From the IMG/VR virus record IMGVR_UViG_3300031753_000002, positions 22,785-86,784 of that record: 64,000 nt of DNA. The stretch is one strand, 5' to 3'. This DNA is from a virus. A program made the position numbers and the translations under genes. Shown here in pieces: positions 60,916 through 64,000 of this stretch. How positions within the stretch are numbered: the first letter of the stretch is position 1; the number at the start of each line of letters is the position of its first letter. Under the pieces are notes generated by a model. The model was not told the origin of the DNA and ran no database searches. It saw nothing but the letters and a program-made list of their open reading frames with translations.

Positions 60916-61959
60916 ATGACAGTCACCGATGTATCAGTCAACGGCTTGAACGCGATTCGCATGGAGGAAGGCCGCGCATTGCGCGCCTATCAGGATAGTG
61001 TCGGCGTGTGGACGATCGGCTACGGCATCACAAATTTCGACAAGAACATCGAGTTCAAGGTCGAGCGCGGCGCCACGATCACCGCCGAGCAAGCCGAGCA
61101 ACTGCTCTATTCGTCCCTGCAAAAGAACTACTTGCCGGCTGTCTTGCGCGTACTCGACCAGCCGAAACTTACGCACCCGCAAGGTGCCGTTGACGGTGGC
61201 CTTAGCATGCATTTCAACACGGGCGGAATTATAAAAGCATCTTGGCCGGCAAAGCTCAATGCCGGGGATATCGAAGGCGCGCGAGTGAGCTTCGAATCAT
61301 GGAACAAGGCGGGCGGACGCGTCCTGGCCGATCTTGTGCGCCGTCGAGCGCACGAATGGGGCATAATCACTCGCGAGGACTATGGTCACCTGACCGGACC
61401 TGAAATCGAAGACGATCTCGGCCGAGGCATCGGCACGGGCGAGCTTCTGACGGCGCTGCCGGGTCATCCGGCGGGGCCTATCGTGCCCGGCAATGTCGCC
61501 ACGGACGGACCTCCGTCCTCGCCGGCTACCCCAGCGCCCGGCGTCCTGCGGCTCGGCTCGATCGGCCCGGCAGTCCTGGCGGTCCAGAAACAACTTGTCG
61601 CCCTCGGCTACCTCTCCCCGGTGAATAGTACCTTCGACGCCGCCACAGAGATGCAAGTCGGCCAATTCCAGAAAGCGCACCCGAACCTGACCATTGATGG
61701 CATTGTAGGACCTGCCACACGTGCTGCGCTGGCCCGTGCGTTGGCCCTCCGCCAGAAGGCGGCCAATGTCGCCAAGGGCGCAACAGCTACTGTGGCGGCT
61801 TCCGGCGGTCTCTGGCAAGCCTTTGGCGCGCACATCGGGGAAATCGCCTTGGCGATCGGCACAATCGCGCTGGTTGCATGGGGCCTCTATCTCGCGTGGC
61901 AGCACCGCGCGGAAATCGAGGCCATCATCAATAAAAAGCTGGGCCGGGCCACCGTCTAA
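60916..61959 (+). CDS. Endolysin: GH24 lysozyme with PG-binding domain and C-terminal membrane segment
   Basis: I choose ATG 60916. Residues 8-150 are a T4/P22-type lysozyme: MEEGRALRAYQDSVGVWTIG holds the catalytic triad Glu18, Asp27, Thr33 in E-x8-D-x5-T spacing. Residues about 185-265 form a peptidoglycan-binding domain (LRLGSIGPAVLAVQKQLVAL, FDAATEMQVGQFQKAHPN). Residues 305-325 (IALAIGTIALVAWGLYLAWQ) form a membrane helix. The C-terminal anchor is not typical and may delay release. It degrades the cell wall at lysis. Confidence 0.85.
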   Translation: MTVTDVSVNGLNAIRMEEGRALRAYQDSVGVWTIGYGITNFDKNIEFKVERGATITAEQAEQLLYSSLQKNYLPAVLRVLDQPKLTHPQGAVDGGLSMHFNTGGIIKASWPAKLNAGDIEGARVSFESWNKAGGRVLADLVRRRAHEWGIITREDYGHLTGPEIEDDLGRGIGTGELLTALPGHPAGPIVPGNVATDGPPSSPATPAPGVLRLGSIGPAVLAVQKQLVALGYLSPVNSTFDAATEMQVGQFQKAHPNLTIDGIVGPATRAALARALALRQKAANVAKGATATVAASGGLWQAFGAHIGEIALAIGTIALVAWGLYLAWQHRAEIEAIINKKLGRATV

Positions 61960-61971
61960 AAACCCGGTTGT
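61957..61971 (+). repeat. 15-bp motif copy 6
   Basis: TAAAAACCCGGTTGT, which includes the TAA stop of the endolysin gene (61957-61959). Confidence 0.7.
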
Positions 61972-62021
61972 ATTCGAGCAACTGGATGTGCCACAACCTG
62001 ATTCCGAAATTGGAGGTTCCC

Positions 62022-62354
62022 ATGGAACATCTCGCGCTTGAAGGTCTTTGGTTGCTTGCCGCCTTGGGGGCAGCGGTTCTGATTGGCATCTTCGTCGCTC
62101 AGTACGTCAAAGACCTTGTTACCGGCGTTCCGTCCGCGCTCCGCACCGCCCTGTCACAGACAGAAGCAACAGCGCTCGCGGCCATGAAGGAGGCGCACAC
62201 CACGATTGTTGCCAACGTAGCGGCTGCGGTCGCTTCGGCTTCGACGGCACCACCGGCCCCTGTTGTTGTCTTGTCGGTCGGCGCCTCAGGGGCCTCAGGA
62301 GCCTCGGGCGTCATCGGCGCATCGGGCGCATCGGGCGTCCCGGCTCACATGTAA
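62022..62354 (+). CDS. Membrane protein with collagen-like GAS tail, 110 aa
   Basis: TTGGAGG precedes ATG 62022. One membrane helix (LWLLAALGAAVLIGIFVAQY) is followed by a helical region (LSQTEATALAAMKEAHTTIV) and a C-terminal stretch of Gly-Ala-Ser triplets ([19 protein letters not shown]). A collagen-like tail on a membrane protein beside the endolysin is unusual. Holin or spanin function is possible but unproven. Confidence 0.65.
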   Translation: MEHLALEGLWLLAALGAAVLIGIFVAQYVKDLVTGVPSALRTALSQTEATALAAMKEAHTTIVANVAAAVASASTAPPAPVVVLSVGASGASGASGVIGASGASGVPAHM

Positions 62355-62364
62355 GCGTGCTAAT

Positions 62365-62634
62365 ATGTGGACCTGGGTCACCACGAAGATCAAGGGCTTC
62401 AAGACCTTGATTACATCCGCGGCCGTCGCTGGAGTCGGGATCGTGAATATGGCCGGGGGCCTCGATCTCCGCCCTCTATTCTCGTATTTCGTCAAGGATG
62501 AATCCCAGCTTGGTGCCATCATGGTAATGCTCGGGATCATATTTGCCGTTCTGCGGGTCATCTCAACCACACCGATCGGGCAGGCTGAAAACCTCCCTCA
62601 GACCGTACCAATGAAGATTGACGCAGGAGTATGA
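62365..62634 (+). CDS. Small membrane protein, holin candidate, 89 aa
   Basis: MWTWVTTKIKGFKTLITSAA continues VAGVGIVNMAGG and LGAIMVMLGIIFAVLRVIS, giving two membrane helices. Basic N-terminal residues precede the first. Size and position after the endolysin fit a holin or antiholin. Confidence 0.5.
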   Translation: MWTWVTTKIKGFKTLITSAAVAGVGIVNMAGGLDLRPLFSYFVKDESQLGAIMVMLGIIFAVLRVISTTPIGQAENLPQTVPMKIDAGV

Positions 62635-62637
62635 AAA

Positions 62638-62724
62638 ATGGACCCCATTCCTATCCTACTCCTAATTTGCGGCAGTGTTCTTATCTTTGGAGTTGTCTTG
62701 ATCCTCTTCTCTCGGGCGGAATAG
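62638..62724 (+). CDS. Single-pass mini-membrane protein, 28 aa
   Basis: ATG 62638 encodes MDPIPILLLICGSVLIFGVV and LILFSRAE, one membrane helix with a charged end. It is tightly placed between two other membrane genes. It could be a lysis regulator. Confidence 0.5.
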   Translation: MDPIPILLLICGSVLIFGVVLILFSRAE

Positions 62725-62725
62725 C

Positions 62726-63157
62726 ATGCTTACAGGCCTTCTCGGTTTACTCGGTATCATCCCGGCGGCGCTCAATACAATCAATGGCATAACAAACGCT
62801 ATTGCCAATGAACGCATTGCATTGATCAACGCGAAGACCGAGCAAGAGCGCATCCAAATCCAAGAACGAATCAACGCGCTAACGGCACGGTCTAATGTGC
62901 TGATCGCCGAATCGCGAACGCCGTCCGGCATTTGGAACGCGCGCATGCGATTCTTCATGGCGATCGGGCCGGCAGCCGTCATGTTCAAGCTTCTCTTTTG
63001 GGACAAGGTTGTCGGCAGCTTAGTCGGCTGTTCCGGCGTGACCGCTCCCGGGACCTGCGGCATCTTTATCACCGACCCCCTCGACGCGCATCAGTGGTAC
63101 GCCATCACGGCCGCCATTTGCTTCTATTTCGCCGCCGACGCCTACAGCAATAAGTGA
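62726..63157 (+). CDS. Holin-like membrane protein, 143 aa
   Basis: An N-terminal hydrophobic region (MLTGLLGLLGIIPAALNTIN) is followed by a helical charged segment (IALINAKTEQERIQIQERIN) and two C-terminal membrane helices (AIGPAAVMFKLLFWDKVVGS, WYAITAAICFYFAADAY). Conserved features (GIWNARMRFFMAIGP, DPLDAHQW) recur in putative holins of rhizobial phages. It would form the membrane hole for endolysin. Confidence 0.55.
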   Translation: MLTGLLGLLGIIPAALNTINGITNAIANERIALINAKTEQERIQIQERINALTARSNVLIAESRTPSGIWNARMRFFMAIGPAAVMFKLLFWDKVVGSLVGCSGVTAPGTCGIFITDPLDAHQWYAITAAICFYFAADAYSNK

Positions 63158-63173
63158 CCTATGGGGACCGGGA

Positions 63174-63602
63174 ATGAAAATCCGTTCGATTTTCACGTTG
63201 ACGCTTTCGGCGCCTATGATGGTTCTCTATGCCGCCATTCTTCACTTGGTTTGGGCGACCACGTTTTATATCAATGAAGCCGCGGGGAACGGGACGGGGC
63301 TTCACGCCGTTTCCCTCTTGGTCCCGGTGGCCGGACTGTTGCCACTCTTGATACTCGCCAGTATCGCCGCCCTGATCGGCGCGTTTTTCAATTTCCCTGG
63401 TAGCCACTATCTGTTGCTTCCGCAACAGGTGCTCTTGCTTATCTCCGCGACCGGAGCAATTACGGCGATGTGGCTCGGGCATTTCGCGGATGGTGTGGAG
63501 CGGTCGCATGCATTCATCATCGCGGACCAAGCGTACGTCGTCTTGACGGCCGTAAGTCACACTCTCGCTTTGGTGTTCTACTATTTCAGCAAAGCGGAGT
63601 GA
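63174..63602 (+). CDS. Multi-pass membrane protein, 142 aa
   Basis: Four hydrophobic segments (APMMVLYAAILHLVWATTFY, VSLLVPVAGLLPLLILASIA, LLLPQQVLLLISATGAITAM, AYVVLTAVSHTLALVFYY). Function unknown. It lies in the lysis cassette and may act in superinfection exclusion or lysis. Confidence 0.6.
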   Translation: MKIRSIFTLTLSAPMMVLYAAILHLVWATTFYINEAAGNGTGLHAVSLLVPVAGLLPLLILASIAALIGAFFNFPGSHYLLLPQQVLLLISATGAITAMWLGHFADGVERSHAFIIADQAYVVLTAVSHTLALVFYYFSKAE

Positions 63603-63607
63603 TCCAG

Positions 63608-63793
63608 ATGGATGAACTCGACAATTTCACCCCGGACCAAAAGCGCCGCCTTCTGAAAATGTTGGAGGCGCATGAGCGCGCGACATGGCTCTGGACCGGC
63701 GTCGGAATTTGGGCGAAATGGATCGTATCCGTTGCCGCCGCCGTCGCCGTTCTCAAGGCCGCGCTGTCCGGCTACTTTGGGAGCTTCAAATGA
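63608..63793 (+). CDS. Small membrane protein, 61 aa
   Basis: ATG 63608 (TCCAG ahead). An N-terminal helix (LDNFTPDQKRRLLKMLEAHE) precedes one membrane segment (WAKWIVSVAAAVAVLKAALS). It overlaps the next gene by ATGA. Many phages have such short proteins downstream of the holin. Confidence 0.6.
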   Translation: MDELDNFTPDQKRRLLKMLEAHERATWLWTGVGIWAKWIVSVAAAVAVLKAALSGYFGSFK

Positions 63794-64000
63794 CGACGGA
63801 CGAAATCCTCAGCTTGGCAGAAAAGCGGGTAAAGGGGCAGAGCCGGACCTCGATCGTCGCTGCCATCATATCCATGGCCTTTGTGGCGCCCGCGATGTGG
63901 ATGATGCTCGATCGCACGCCGCCGTATATCCGCGTATCCGGCTCGATCACACCGACCGAAGCTTCGCCGGGCGAAACAGTCTCGGCTCATTGGACGATTC
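63790..64000 (+). CDS. Partial membrane-anchored protein, cut by right window edge
   Basis: ATGA overlap. MTTDEILSLAEKRVKGQSRT precedes a membrane helix (IVAAIISMAFVAPAMWMMLD) and an exported part (PYIRVSGSITPTEASPGETV). The frame is open to the window edge. The beta-rich outer part may be an Ig-like domain. Confidence 0.6.
   Translation, partial: MTTDEILSLAEKRVKGQSRTSIVAAIISMAFVAPAMWMMLDRTPPYIRVSGSITPTEASPGETVSAHWTI

Noticed and set aside
12257-61975. Reading all 15-bp motif copies as -35 boxes of promoters
   Set aside because: A TA-containing box lies 17 bases downstream in four of six copies, but at 36176 the transcript would start after the gene's ATG and at 15501 there is no -10. The promoter idea cannot explain all copies.
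1-64000. CRISPR arrays, ribosomal RNA, transposase-bearing insertion sequences, integrase
   Set aside because: I looked for regularly spaced repeats, conserved rRNA stretches, DDE transposases and Tyr or Ser recombinase signatures and saw none. The tandem repeats found are collagen-coding or lie in the control region.

Overview
This window is part of the genome of a double-stranded DNA tailed phage. A small and a large terminase subunit, a DUF4055 portal, a scaffold, an HK97-type capsid protein, head-tail connectors, a tail tube protein, a G/GT-type frameshifted tail chaperone, a 726-residue tape measure and large tail-tip proteins appear in the usual siphovirus order. Both edges cut genes, so the genome continues on each side. 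No integrase, repressor, ribosomal RNA or CRISPR array is visible. The host is probably an alphaproteobacterium of the Hyphomicrobiales type. The phage carries a Usg-like protein, a DUF3309 protein, a DUF6582-like protein and CtrA-like TTAACCAT words, all typical of that group. Host assignment is inference.

Layout. (1) 1-2080: a leftward operon of small genes with a MazG-like and a HIRAN protein, driven by a TTGACA-N17-TAGGAA promoter with a palindrome in its spacer. (2) 2318-4552: one rightward 744-residue primase-polymerase/helicase of NrS-1 type, the only recognisable replication enzyme. (3) 4549-5232: two small leftward genes. (4) 5233-6688: about 1.4 kb without convincing genes, packed with direct repeats, conserved 12-bp palindromes, TTAACCAT words and GGTSACC sites; this is the best candidate for an origin or control region. 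(5) 6689-12571: a dense rightward run of mini-genes, mostly with ATGA overlaps, interrupted by a tRNA-like element. (6) 12642-18607: about 20 small genes of unknown function that share short protein motifs, above all an N-terminal KDAKGHGS tag. (7) 18664-51807: packaging, head and tail genes, with collagen-like proteins and several homing endonucleases between them. (8) 52041-60278: a glycan module (glycosyltransferases, RmlB-like and GalE-like dehydratase/epimerases, UDP-galactopyranose mutase). (9) 60916-64000: lysozyme and a series of small membrane proteins (holin candidates).

How it fits together. The primase-polymerase/helicase would replicate the genome from the repeat-rich region beside it. 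The late genes build a long-tailed particle. The glycan module has the enzymes for an epimerase-to-mutase route to UDP-galactofuranose, and its transferases share a basic C-terminal tail, which suggests decoration of the virion or of the host surface. Homing endonucleases (EndoVII and HNH types) sit at seven or more places, some intact and some remnants, and in one case seem to have disrupted and re-coded the 3' end of a MuF-like head gene.

The most unusual content is the KDAKGHGS-tagged small-protein cluster, the palindromic repeat region, six same-direction copies of a 15-bp intergenic motif (TAAAARSCCGGTTGY), the aberrant tRNA-like element, and a tandem pair of mosaic 258-residue proteins.
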